Source of the DNA: Eutreptiella sp. 'Long Island Sound 2002'
Lineage: Eukaryota > Euglenozoa > Euglenophyceae > Eutreptiales > Eutreptiaceae
DNA length: 64,000 nt
Direction: 5' to 3'
NCBI GenBank assembly: GCA_964036045.1
Contig: OZ038388.1
Span: 1,249,501 to 1,313,500 of the forward strand
Every line of letters begins with the position of its first letter. Position 1 is the first letter of the stretch. This document shows positions 33,490 through 43,021 of the stretch, one piece after another. The translations under genes were made by a program, and so were the position numbers. The notes beneath the pieces are model-generated. The model saw nothing but the letters and a program-made list of their open reading frames with translations, made no database searches and was not told the origin of the DNA.

Positions 33490-33869
33490 TGTGGTCACCT
33501 CAAAGCAAATACTCACATATTTGCCTCAGAACAGGGAACATACTGCATGTCAAGATTGTCGGAATGTTCATAAAATTCATCAAAGGCACAAATTTCTGGA
33601 CAAATGAAATCAAATTAGCACACAAATATGCAAATACACAATGAGGGTATCAAAACGTACAAAAATGAAAGAGTGGCGAAATTTCGCGTCTCATGAGAGA
33701 AAAAATGCATGAAAAAGGGGTATGATATCGGCCAATTTCAAAGGACTGGCGAAATTTCGCTTCATTTTTGGAATTTGGCTAATTTGGGGGTTGAAATTGA
33801 CTATTTAGAATTGAAACATTCGTATGGTTCAAAAAATGGCTTTTAAAACACCAACTGAAACAGTGACCT
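33490..33869. other. Segment between the two LINE halves
   Basis: AT-rich, no ORF. It holds two copies of the element-specific palindrome GGCGAAATTTCGC at 33675-33687 and 33748-33760. Because that palindrome otherwise occurs only in the non-LINE parts of the TIR element, this segment may be element sequence rather than LINE leader. Confidence 0.6.
33675..33760. repeat. Two palindromes GGCGAAATTTCGC (copies 1 and 2)
   Basis: Copy 1 at 33675-33687 sits in 'GTGGCGAAATTTCGCGTCTC'. Copy 2 at 33748-33760 has a different 3' flank (TTCATT). The spacing is 73 bp. Confidence 0.9.
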
Positions 33870-36800
33870 CTCCAGAATGTGGCACTGAAAATGGTTGGCA
33901 GCATCTATTTCTCTGCATCTCAAAGACCTCATCATCTATTTAACCCCACTTGAGCAAAAGGGCTTCATCCGCGGTAGATACATGTTTGATCATTTGTATG
34001 AATCTTTCGGCTCCTGGAGGCATTACCCAGAAGCAGCCTTTCTCCCTATAGACTTCTCCAAAGCTTTTGACAGCGTTACGCACACATATTGCTCTGTTTT
34101 CTTTCAAATGATGGGACTGCCACAGGGATATGTACCTGCGTTGCTTCATCTGTTTCAAGCACCAATCAAACTCCTCTTACCACAAGGAATCATGCATCTG
34201 CATGGATACTCCCCCACCTCAGGAGTCAGGCAGGGCTGCCCACTCTCACCCATCTTGTTCTCGATGCTCATTTCACCAATAATTGCCCATTTGCGCTCAC
34301 TGAACCACGACATCCGCTCACTTCTGTATGCAGACGATTTACTGATTATTTTACCTTTTCCCCAGCATCTCTGTGTGAAATTGATTCATGGAGTTCTGCA
34401 CGAGCTTGCCCTCTTCACCAGGATCACGGGGCTCGGGGTCAATTTCGACAAGTCGGCAATTCTGTTGAAAGGCACATGGAACCTGCATCACAAATCACTC
34501 ATCAACTCTCTCCCGATTGCCATCAAACCATCCGCTAAATACCTTGGGGTACTGTTAGGCAATGCGACACCCGAAGAGTCATTTGCTCCGGCACTGCAAA
34601 AGGCTCTCCACCGAGCGGTGCGCATGCAAGAATGGGGACTGACACTCCAGCAACGCATAGAACTACTCAAACAATGGATATTGCCTGTACTGACGGTACC
34701 AGCACGCGTCATCTTCCCCACAAAGGCAATCTGTGCCCAACTGGCGGACGTGTACCGCATTGCACTCAAATTGAACCCGTGGGGCATCACTCTCCCCATC
34801 CTGGGGCTAACTGTATCGGAAGGGGGTTTCTCACTCATGCCCCCGAAATCTTTTTTGATGTGGCAACACGCCTCCATGTTTTTACAGTACCTCAAAGAAC
34901 CAGCGACAATTTCCAACATCCTAGCCGTTCCCTTCAGGCACTGGGCCCAGAGATACGGAGTGCACTGCACCTCGGCAACCCTTCCTTTCTTCAGCATGGG
35001 ACCGGTTCCTTACAGCACCATGCCTACCATGGCCTATGCCGCCAAGGCATACTCAGTCACCATGAATTTGGCTTCACCCACTCTGCCTGCAATAGAACCG
35101 GCCCTGCTACCACTGTGGCATAATCGCCTGTTTTCGAAGTCGTCAGGCAGGACCTACTACTCCCCATCGCTGATTCGTAAAAATGTGCTATTTCTCAGAG
35201 ACATCGTCCAGAGTCCGGAATTGTGCGAAGCACTACCACACACGTGGAAATCTGTGTATCGACTGCACAAGCGAAAGCTGTTATTACTGCGCAGTTCCCC
35301 CCCTGCAGTGCATCATGTGCCAAGCTTTTGGTTCCATTGGCAATCCTCGGCTGTGTCCAGGGAGCTAGCCAAGCCGAACAATTTCTGCACCAGACAATCC
35401 AGGGACACATGGAAGGCTCTCATGGCACTACAGTTACCAGACACGGACAGGCATTTCCTTTACAGGGCATTATGGCGTAAACTCCCGACGGGACAACGCC
35501 AAGCAAGAATGAACCCGGGACAGGCCAACTGCCCTATTGATGGGGTGCCTGAAACCCACAAGCATCTCTGCACGGACTGCCGTTTTTTGAAAATAGCTTT
35601 TGACTGCATCAACAAGGCGTATGCGCCCATTGTGATAGAAGGCAACCCCTTCTCTTCTGTGTCCGCACTGGTCTGGGATTCCCCCTCTCTTAGCTTGAGT
35701 ACTGCGCCAGGACTTCTGGCCTGGTTGGCCATCGTGGTCAACTGGGGTCTGCGAACATCAGCCCGGATTAAGGGTTTCACCGTCACGTGGGAAAACTTCC
35801 TGACTGGCTGGGTGAAAAAACTAGCCACTTGGCAACAATATCCTCTGAGGTGGCTGCCCACTGCTGAGCTAAGTATATTTACGGACTGCGTCCTGCAGCT
35901 TTTGGAAGAGGGTAAGCTGGTACACCCCAACCTCTCCTGTTCTGCTAATTTGCCGAGGCCACGACGCACGGGCAATAACGCCAAGATGGCCAGGAAACTG
36001 GCTGCAAAGCAAGAGTTTGCCTCCCAACTGGAGGGAATCGTGGCACAAGGGCTGACCCAGATATATACGGACGGCTCATCAGAAAGGGTCCTGCCCATAG
36101 GATATATTGGTGGATACGGAGTACATGTGCCGAACACACTGGATCTAGGGGCACCTATGCCTGTCCACCTGCCTCAAACAAATAATGCTACTGAGGTGTA
36201 CGCAGTGACACAGGGGCTAAAAATTTTTCCACAAGCAAACTTGGCCTTGATGACAGACTCGGCCTTGGTCTACCTGGGAGCCACCGGCGCAGCGCGAATC
36301 TGGAAAATCCGTGGCTGGCACGGATCACACGGCCCCATACTACACCCCGAGCTATGGGATGAGTTGCTACAGCTCATCGCGGGCCACCAAGGTATACTGA
36401 ATTGGTACAAGGTCCCATCTCATGTGCAGATAGAGGGTAATGAACGTGCCAATGATTTGGCAGAATGGGGACGGCAACAAAACCCGCTATACCCTGAACC
36501 CCCCGGGGACGGAGAGGAGGGCAGTGCAAGCACGGAGGCGAACCACAGCAAAGTGATCATTTTTTCACACAAGCACCCATCCCCCCCCGAGCCCGCAGAA
36601 CCAGCAGGTTCACCCCCGCCCCCAGTGGTGCAAGAACCCTCGACACCGCCGTGTGCGACACCGTCCGCTCCCATGTCAGGCACACAGTCAGATACACACA
36701 ACATGGTGACACCCCTCGTGACACCTATTAGAGTACCGGTCAGTGCCTCCCCATTTTGCAGAGATACACCCGCCCGCCTGCTTTTGAATGAGCTTGACCT

Positions 36801-37221
36801 ATGTCTCATGGATGAACCTGTAGGTCATCAGAGTGGCTCTCTCTCTGAGACCACCGTGTCTTTCGCCTCCACAGAGGATCACATTCAGTCTCAGGCCTCG
36901 CAGGACAGTCTATTCACGGTATCAGGGAGTGAACACCATTCGGCCCCGCGGCCAACCAAACGCAGGCATTTCAACACGCCTAGCCCGGTGCCATCCAGCC
37001 CCGCCTCAGTGGACATACACTCACACGGAACAACCATGTACTCACCCAGCATGCCGGCACGTTCCAACAGACAGCCCGTATACTCACCGCGGCAACCAGC
37101 ATCGCCTCCGGCGCCAAACACGCCCAACTTCTGGCACTGCTCGATTTGTGACACTGATTGCTCAGGGCACTCCCCACCAGAGTCACCTACCACCCCGGAC
37201 TCTGGCTGTTTTGAGATGTAG
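33870..37221 (+). pseudogene. LINE ORF2, C-terminal part: RT and RNase H
   Basis: Starts 'LQNVALK'; an extra A in 33888-33891 shifts the frame to '...WLAASISLHLKDL', which is then open to TAG at 37219-37221. RT motifs: 'FLPIDFSKAFDSV', 'GVRQGCPLSPILFSML', and YADD at 34327-34338. RNase H (about 36061-36480): 'IYTDGSSE', 'NNATEVYAVTQGL', 'MTDSALVY' and 'VPSHVQIEGNERANDLAEWG', giving a full D-E-D-D set. The last ~240 residues are Pro/Ser-rich without a motif. The N-terminal RT lies inverted at 32573-33028, so this copy cannot make a working enzyme. RT with RNase H is typical of I/R1/LOA/Tad-like LINE groups; the exact clade is not determined. Confidence 0.85.
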
Positions 37222-37460
37222 AGGCCTTCTCCCATGTCTGAATGAACATGCAGCGGCACGGAGCCATAGGCCTGTACGACTATTGTGCCGAGTCACGGTC
37301 ATGTACGGGACGTCGAGTTCAGCTCAGACGTCAGCACAACCGGGTTGTGATTGCTACATGCTCACGCCCACCCCCCCGCCAAGTGACGGCGCAGAACCAA
37401 TGCCGCCGAGCTTGACTCAATTGTGCAAGTTATGAACGTATCCCCCCACATAGACAGTAT
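37222..37460 (+). other. 3' tail of the LINE, no gene
   Basis: Untranslated-looking sequence between the LINE stop and a tRNA-like SINE. I found no obvious poly(A) or duplicated target. Confidence 0.4.
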
Positions 37461-37462
37461 GG

Positions 37463-37680
37463 GAGGCAGTGTGGTATAGTGGTTAACATCGTCGACTGTC
37501 GTCACATAGATCGCCGGTTCGAACCCGGCCTGTAGCAGTGCTCCCCCCCATCGGCCTCGCCCGACCGGGGACTGGGGCCCCTCCCGTTGCTTTCTATTTT
37601 TTCTCATTGGCCTTAACTATTTTTTCCCCACTGAGCTGCTACAGCTCCCCCCTTTTACATTCATCCATTAGAAAAATGTG
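37463..37680 (+). repeat. tRNA-Asp-like SINE
   Basis: Box A TGGTATAGTGGTTA (37472-37485) and box B GGTTCGAACCC (37516-37526) are perfect. The T-arm GCCGG-TTCGAAC-CCGGC (37513-37529) pairs fully. Around the anticodon, 'ACTGTCGTC' recalls tRNA-Asp (GTC), but the anticodon stem does not pair, so it is not a working tRNA. A tail with 'cagtgctcccccc' and 'cccgttgcttt' follows, and the second tRNA-like copy downstream shares this tail ('cagtgcgcccc', 'cccgttgctt'). This is the internal pol III promoter of a SINE. Confidence 0.7.
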
Positions 37681-37784
37681 CCCAGGCGCCTGCAGCAGTG
37701 CGCCCCGCCACCGCCCACGCTCGATGGGAGGCTGCCACCCCACCCGTTGCTTGCCTTTGCCCGAGCTGCCGCTCCGCTTGATCC

Positions 37785-37866
37785 GCTTCTGGCAGCCCGG
37801 GCAGTGGGATTCGAACCTGGGACCAGCGAAGCTGGAGTCCAGGGTGCTTCCACTGAAGCACGGGGC
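37785..37866 (-). repeat. Second tRNA-like sequence, minus strand
   Basis: On the minus strand: box A TGCTTCAGTGG (37860-37850), with a D-arm GTGC...GCAC, then a box B-like GGTTCGAATCC (37817-37807). The middle folds as a GGAC...GTCC hairpin instead of a normal anticodon arm. It is probably a tRNA-derived SINE or a degenerate tRNA. Confidence 0.5.
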
Positions 37867-38124
37867 ACCTCACCCGCGATGGGATACCCCATACACACAG
37901 CCACATGGCACACATGCGTTTGCCACGCCCTTTGATTTTTCTGGTAATGTACATAGATAGTGGAGCACCCCAACCAAGAAGGGGACACATGGAGCCTGTG
38001 TGATTGAACTGAACTGCACATGCATGCACTGACGTGAAGAACTTCTGGTTGTACGACAGGCGGTGGTGGACGTCTGTACGTTTCAGCAAACCACCTTTAT
38101 GGCCACTCCATAAATTGCACAGCT

Positions 38125-39441
38125 ATGGCCGTCTTACATTTGCCAGCCCTGCCACCATTTCCGGGTCATGTCTCACTACTGGATGCCGTTCAGACAATTG
38201 GGGCGCGTGTTGATGCTTTACAACTTCGTCATGCGGATCTGTTTCGTCGGGTTTATGCGCTTCCTGACATGATTCAGCGTACTTTTGCCAGAGTCCCCCT
38301 GGACATTGTGCGGCAGAATGTGCTATCTCTCCGTTGGCAACCAATGATGCTGTCTCAACTACGGTGTGGAACCAAACTGGACCACTTGAAACTGCTAAAT
38401 ACAATCCGGCATGTGCAGCAGGCAACTCGTCATGATTTACCACTGTGTGTGGATATGAAGATTCACTATGAGCTCTTGAAATACCTGTATGGGCAGAGTT
38501 ACGCATCCTGGAACTTCCAGTTGCACTTGTCAAGCCTGCCCCTCATCTACGGAGTTTGGCACCGGTACAAGCATATGATCACCATGCTTTACCGCAACTT
38601 TATGCCCATTATCTGTCTGATTGAGAGAGTTCACACCGATTTCAAGGAAGGGGATGCGGTACCAACAAAGGTTAAGCTGCTTCATATGGAGAAGACAATA
38701 CTGGCGCTTTGTCTTAATGCTGGCACTTTTCTACCAAGAGTTCAGGCCAAACTTGATGCATTCGCCGTTGCGGCGCAGAATGGACCATTGAACGACATGC
38801 AGTCTAAAAGCAAGGAGCTACTTTTGGGGTTGAAGGTGTTGTTGAAGGAGTATTGCCCTGCTGCATTTAGGATTGGTGTCCTTGTGAGAGACTGCAATTG
38901 GGCTGGTAGAGATCCGGGAAGTGGGAAGAATGCCTTGGCAGTGCTGGAGTCCTGTTTGTTGGTTATGCTTTCTTTGGTGGGGGATCAATGGGAGAATGTG
39001 GAGTACATCAAGACATTAGTTGGTGCTCTGGTCACATGGCAGCGTTGGCACTCTCGAACGCCCGGTTGTATTCACAGTGAGGAATATGGGGAGGCTATGT
39101 TGAGCAGGTTGTGTGCACAGTGCCGGATATGGACTACCATCACATCCCTGAGTGGCACTTCCGAAATTTTTGTAACATTGCGTCAGACCCTGACAGGGAG
39201 GAAGAACCTGCGGTTCTCACTGACAGAGAAGTGTGTGAAGCGGTATGGGTCCAATCTGAGGAAGTTTATTCTGAGTTTGTCTGTTGCATCCTTGCCCATT
39301 GTACAATGGAAGCCGCCACCCCTTCGGGTAGTAGAAGCAGTTGTGTTGCGTAGTGTAGATGACCTTCGGTTTCCTAGTACATTTGCAGCCGTACCACCCT
39401 CTCATGATTTTGCCTGTTACATTTTGCTGAGACTGTCTTGA
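38125..39441 (+). CDS. ORF A of the TIR element, unknown protein
   Basis: 438 residues from ATG at 38125 to TGA. It is largely helical in look, with many aromatic and basic residues: 'FKEGDAVPTKVKLLHMEKTI', 'GVLVRDCNWAGRDPGSGKNA', 'HSEEYGEAMLSRLCAQCR'. It has no signal peptide, membrane segment or motif I can assign, and I see no catalytic triad for DDE, YR or HUH enzymes. It is the first of the plus-strand ORFs A-D and is intact. As the largest intact non-LINE ORF in the element it is the leading candidate for the mobility protein, but that is inference from position only. Confidence 0.55.
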   Translation: MAVLHLPALPPFPGHVSLLDAVQTIGARVDALQLRHADLFRRVYALPDMIQRTFARVPLDIVRQNVLSLRWQPMMLSQLRCGTKLDHLKLLNTIRHVQQATRHDLPLCVDMKIHYELLKYLYGQSYASWNFQLHLSSLPLIYGVWHRYKHMITMLYRNFMPIICLIERVHTDFKEGDAVPTKVKLLHMEKTILALCLNAGTFLPRVQAKLDAFAVAAQNGPLNDMQSKSKELLLGLKVLLKEYCPAAFRIGVLVRDCNWAGRDPGSGKNALAVLESCLLVMLSLVGDQWENVEYIKTLVGALVTWQRWHSRTPGCIHSEEYGEAMLSRLCAQCRIWTTITSLSGTSEIFVTLRQTLTGRKNLRFSLTEKCVKRYGSNLRKFILSLSVASLPIVQWKPPPLRVVEAVVLRSVDDLRFPSTFAAVPPSHDFACYILLRLS

Positions 39442-39595
39442 TCTGTGATTTCAGCTGCTCTGAGCAGAATTCCTAGATTTCCCCTTGCGGAGGCTAAAAT
39501 TTGAGAATAACTGGTCCGGGAACAAGCAAATCACCGCTGTCTATCAATGTGATCCTTGCCCAGAGCACCCTGATTTCCTCCAGGCCCCCACTGTC
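39442..39595 (+). other. Spacer between ORFs A and B
   Basis: Carries 'gatttcag' at 39447-39454, which could be a 3' splice site. The frame of ORF B is open from about 39464, before its first ATG at 39596. Confidence 0.3.
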
Positions 39596-40758
39596 ATGTC
39601 ATCTGTACCCCCAAAATCAAACACCAATGTGCCTGTGGCCCTGGAGCCACCCGTATCATCACAACCCTCGCAGGGGTCCTCTGAGGGCCCCAGTCAACGG
39701 AATCCGCACAGCCGGGGGAACAAGAAGGCCACTGCGAAAACAGTCACACTAGCAGATGCCGTATAGAAGACAGTGGTGTTATCCCACAAGGTCCTGCGGG
39801 TGGATGTCAACCGCGAGCATGGGCAAATCCGGAAGGTCAGCGAGACCAGACTAAAGCTGCGGCTGGAGGATTTGGCAAGGGTACCTCCCGTAGGGATCAT
39901 CAAGGGATTACTGGTCTCGCCTGACAATTGTATGTTACTGCACTTGATGCTACACGTCTGTCGTTTGTGTACTGGCCTGGGGACCAATTTTTGTCGGTTA
40001 TTACCTCAGTGGGTAGCTTCTGGATCATTGGTGGTCAGCATGTCTTTTGTGCGGCGAGGAGACTGGCCAGTGAACGCGAGAAAAAGAATCTGGACCCTTT
40101 GAGATGGCAACTGGAGTTTGAGTGTATGGTTCTGAAGTGGGATACCCCCTTGCGCCAGAGGAGACGCCTAGCCGGCCACCAGCAGACAGCACAGCTGTCA
40201 GGCACAGGAGCATGCATGAGTGAGAGGGCAGTGCTGCTGATGGAGAACTTGGAGGAGCCTGAGAATGCTGATCTCAGTCTCACTGACGTGTGCCGCCAAA
40301 TGTTGGAGGAGGCTGGACTGACAGCTGATGAAGGAAGCCTCGTGTGTGACTGCTGCTCTGATGCGCATTACTGTCCCGAGCCCGAAAAAATTTGGTTGTC
40401 TGCCCTGTAGGATTCTGTGGTCCACTCGCTACCCCTGGCTAGAATGATTGACACAACTGGCTATACTGCAATTGATGGAATACGCAATTTCGAGAACAGA
40501 AGGATCCCCTTGTCACTTGGATCATTCAAACCGTTGGAGGGGCTTATTGGACCATACCTTGCACAGTGTGCCAGATACATGGAGACTCCACGAGCTACTG
40601 TTGCAGGCCTGGCTAAAGTGGCACGTGAATGTCAACGGGAAATGCGATGGGGCTGGATTGTTATGCATCCTGACTGTCCAGAGGAATTGGTTCACCCATC
40701 CCGCAGTATGTTGTGCAGGCATCCTGAATTGCACTATGAAATCATCGAATTCTGCTGA
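39596..40758 (+). pseudogene. ORF B of the TIR element: ParB/DGQHR-like protein, interrupted
   Basis: Starting at the ATG in 'MSSVPPKSNTNV', the frame meets TAG at 39764-39766, then 'VLRVDVNREHGQIRKVSETR'. A 1-nt deletion near 39926 shifts it to 'LYVTALDATRLSF'. 'FWIIGGQHVFCAARRLASER' (GGQH at 40030-40041) resembles the ParB / sulfiredoxin / DGQHR motif, in which Gly-x-(R/Q)-(H/R) binds nucleotide. A cysteine group 'VCDCCSDAHYC' follows, then TAG at 40408-40410, then 'MIDTTGYTAIDGIRNFENR' to TGA at 40756. The coding character continues across both TAGs. This copy is broken unless UAG is read through. Possible roles are DNA binding or site-specific nicking in element maintenance, by analogy only. 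Confidence 0.5.
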
Positions 40759-40762
40759 TAGT

Positions 40763-40775
40763 GGCGAAATTTCGC
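40763..40775. repeat. Palindrome GGCGAAATTTCGC, copy 3
   Basis: Lies between the stop of ORF B and the coding body of ORF C, with the same extended flanks (GTG...GTCTCA) as copies 1 and 5. Confidence 0.9.
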
Positions 40776-41449
40776 GTCTCAGGTGGAAACACGGTCTGGA
40801 CACCCAGTTTTTCTCTACAACAGGAAATACATCCGAGATTGCTACCCTGCAGTGTCATATCAAGGGGATTGGTGCATTGAAGTTCCGCTGTGCAGACCGG
40901 GTTTACACTGATGACAGGCCTATGCCTCCCTGGGACTCTGTGTGCAAGGCCGAATTCTGGACATCCTCAAAATATGTAGACTTCAGGAGCCACCTCGCCA
41001 GGCCTCGGAATTCCTTTGACATTGCCAGCTCCGAAGGGAATGTGGTTCACTTGAAGATAGTCTCTGGTTCTGGTGCAGATGCTACTGGCGGTGAGTCCCC
41101 CTTTCAGCTTTGTCTTCTGAATCCTACTACCATTTTGAATGCTACTGTGGTTGGGTTGCCGTTCATACTGGCTGTCATTGAGGTTCCAAAGGGCTGGTCC
41201 ATGGGTCTACCACCTCTTGCTGTGCGACATGTTTCAATGGGGAAACCACTGGTGGTTGCTGGTGAATTGGCAGATGTTCGAATCATCATGAGCCAGCTGC
41301 AGACTGACCTGGCTGAGGAGGGAGTGAATCAGGTGAGTGTCATGGTGTACAACACTGGCAGCCGCAGTCCGAATTTCACTATGATGCAATCAGTGATGAC
41401 AATTGTCACGTTGACTCCAATTCCAAGGAAGGTACATTTCCCCCTGTGA
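40776..41449 (+). CDS. ORF C of the TIR element, unknown protein
   Basis: About 224 codons open to TGA at 41447-41449. The same frame is open back to 40448 where it overlaps ORF B, but there is no convincing ATG, so the start is unknown. 'gtctcag' at 40776-40782, just before the coding body, could be a splice acceptor. Readable stretches include 'FDIASSEGNVVHLKIVSGSG' and 'GLPFILAVIEVPKGWSMGLP'. No domain is recognised. It may be an exon of the same gene as ORF B. Confidence 0.45.
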
Positions 41450-41484
41450 ATTGGTACCCCAAATCAGCCAAATTCGAAAAATGA

Positions 41485-41498
41485 GGCGAAATTTCGCC
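41485..41498. repeat. Palindrome GGCGAAATTTCGCC, copy 4
   Basis: A perfect 14-bp palindrome between ORFs C and D. Its flanks match the other copies when read on the minus strand (AGTGGCG...). Confidence 0.9.
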
Positions 41499-41545
41499 AC
41501 TCCCGCCATTTTGCCCAATTTGCACCATCTGTTTAGCTGCCGATG

Positions 41546-41573
41546 TACGTTACGTTACGTTATGTACGTTACG
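41546..41573 (+). repeat. TACGT-type short tandem repeat
   Basis: Repeats of TACGT/TACGTT, with one TATGTACGTT variant, lie just before ORF D. Confidence 0.8.
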
Positions 41574-41580
41574 TGAAGGC

Positions 41581-42336
41581 CCATTACCTAGTACCCTGTG
41601 TCCTGAGGCTGTTCAATGGGTGCTGGAGGTTCTGAAAGTCCCGATGAATCTTACAAACTGGCTGCCGGTGGGGTCTTCCTCTCCAAAGTTGGCTGTTCAG
41701 CTTCACATTCGTCTCAAGTCGGAAATTTCGGTTGTATTTGGTTTCCTCAAAGCTGCGGTTGATGAACTACCTAAAGAAACTATTGAGCTCGCAACTGGTA
41801 CTTTAAGAGAGGCTGACTCTCTGGCCCCAATCTACTGGGAGTTTGTGTTGCCACAACTGGACAAGGGTGTGCCTGTCGACAGGACTGGAATGGCTTATGT
41901 ACCTGATGACCCTGATGAGCAGGACTGCATGGATAGTATGACGGACGTGGATGCCAAGCCCAAGGGAACCCCAAAGCCGAAGGCATGTAAGCCAAGGCCC
42001 AAGAAGGGGGCAGCCAGCAATCCCCCCGGTGTCGATGCAGGTGGCAGTGCCGAGCCCCAAGTAACGCCTACCAAAAGGGCTCGATCACCCTCTGTTGAGG
42101 CTCCAACGGCGCAAGATGATGAGGAGCAGACACAGCAGACACAACAGCAGAGTCAGCAATTGGTCACGCCGAACAAAGGCAATACACATCCACTGTTTGA
42201 GCCGAAAGGACAATCACCGTCACCAGAGGGATTGGAGAACTTTGCGAATTTGGTGAGTGGTGGGACTGCACCAGCAGCCCAGCCACAGCAGCAAGCTCAA
42301 AAAGGAACGCGTTTGGGGAACAAACGACGACGGTGA
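41581..42336 (+). CDS. ORF D of the TIR element, basic nuclear-type protein of unknown function
   Basis: The frame is open from about 41546 to TGA at 42334-42336. The first in-frame ATG is in 'KVPMNLTNWLPVG' (41641), so the start is uncertain. The N-terminal part looks globular ('SEISVVFGFLKAAVDELPKE'). From about 41940 it is low-complexity: Pro/Lys-rich 'KPKGTPKPKACKPRPKKG', 'TPTKRARSPSVEAP', Gln-rich runs, ending 'GNKRRR'. 'TKRARSP' and 'NKRRR' suggest nuclear import. It may bind DNA or RNA, but no domain is recognised. Confidence 0.5.
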   Translation, partial: PLPSTLCPEAVQWVLEVLKVPMNLTNWLPVGSSSPKLAVQLHIRLKSEISVVFGFLKAAVDELPKETIELATGTLREADSLAPIYWEFVLPQLDKGVPVDRTGMAYVPDDPDEQDCMDSMTDVDAKPKGTPKPKACKPRPKKGAASNPPGVDAGGSAEPQVTPTKRARSPSVEAPTAQDDEEQTQQTQQQSQQLVTPNKGNTHPLFEPKGQSPSPEGLENFANLVSGGTAPAAQPQQQAQKGTRLGNKRRR

Positions 42337-42999
42337 TTTGTTGTTGACTGCTATGATGAGACGATGGTGACTGTAGAAGCACCATCCTCTGAGCAGTCAT
42401 GTTGAATTTTAATTTGTTTCCGACTTTATTTGATTTGTCATTCTGACACACCCGTTGTGGGTGTTGGCACATGGAATTGCCTTTTGTAGGCAACATTTGG
42501 TAGTTTCTGTGATGCATGTTTGTGTATTGATTGATTATAAAGAGTTCCTTATTGTTCGATTCGTATGTCTGTGATATTTTGTATCAATCTTGTACTGTGG
42601 CAAGCAGGCAATGCAGTGACAGTATTTCATACCTCAATATACTGTATTTTGCCAAATGTGGCGAAATTTCGCGTCTCATTGAGATTTCCTTAAAACGGGG
42701 GTCTGTTTCACCATACATCAGTGTACTGTTTCACAGTGTGTCATCTGTACACAACAGAACCCCTTCTGTGGACAATGCAATTTGTCCTTGAGTGCTATTT
42801 CTTTGAATTTGAATGCCTGTTTTGCATGATTTGCAGTGTCCTCAATTGCAGGCAAAATGGTCCAATTGGACAATATGGGGTATGATTTCAGCAAAAAATT
42901 TCATACGTTGTGCGCTGTGTGCAATTAGGGGGTAGTAATTCACCATTTTTTTCGCCCCATGAATGTCCTTCATTTCGCAGACTCCCCCCCCCACCCCCC
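42337..42999. other. Right non-coding part of the TIR element, with palindrome copy 5
   Basis: AT-rich and without ORFs. The palindrome GGCGAAATTTCGC recurs at 42660-42672, again followed by GTCTCA. A C-rich tract (42984-43000) precedes the right TIR. Confidence 0.7.
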
Positions 43000-43021
43000 C
43001 GGGCAATTAAGGCCTCCTAAG
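43000..43021 (-). repeat. Right terminal inverted repeat
   Basis: An exact reverse complement of 32481-32502, followed by the AAGCT target duplication at 43022-43026. Confidence 0.85.

Larger units (their letters stand above)
32481..43021 (+). mobile_element. 10.5-kb TIR element carrying four or more ORFs
   Basis: Perfect 22-bp inverted repeats, CTTAGGAGGCCTTAATTG..., occupy 32481-32502 and 43000-43021. They are flanked by AAGCT at 32476-32480 and 43022-43026, a 5-bp target duplication. Inside are an inverted/sense LINE (32570-37221), two tRNA-derived repeats (37463-37866) and a plus-strand gene series A-D (38125-42336). A 13-14-bp palindrome, GGCGAAATTTCGC(C), occurs five times, all within this element. 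No DDE, tyrosine or HUH transposase was recognised among its ORFs, so its class is open. Confidence 0.75.
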
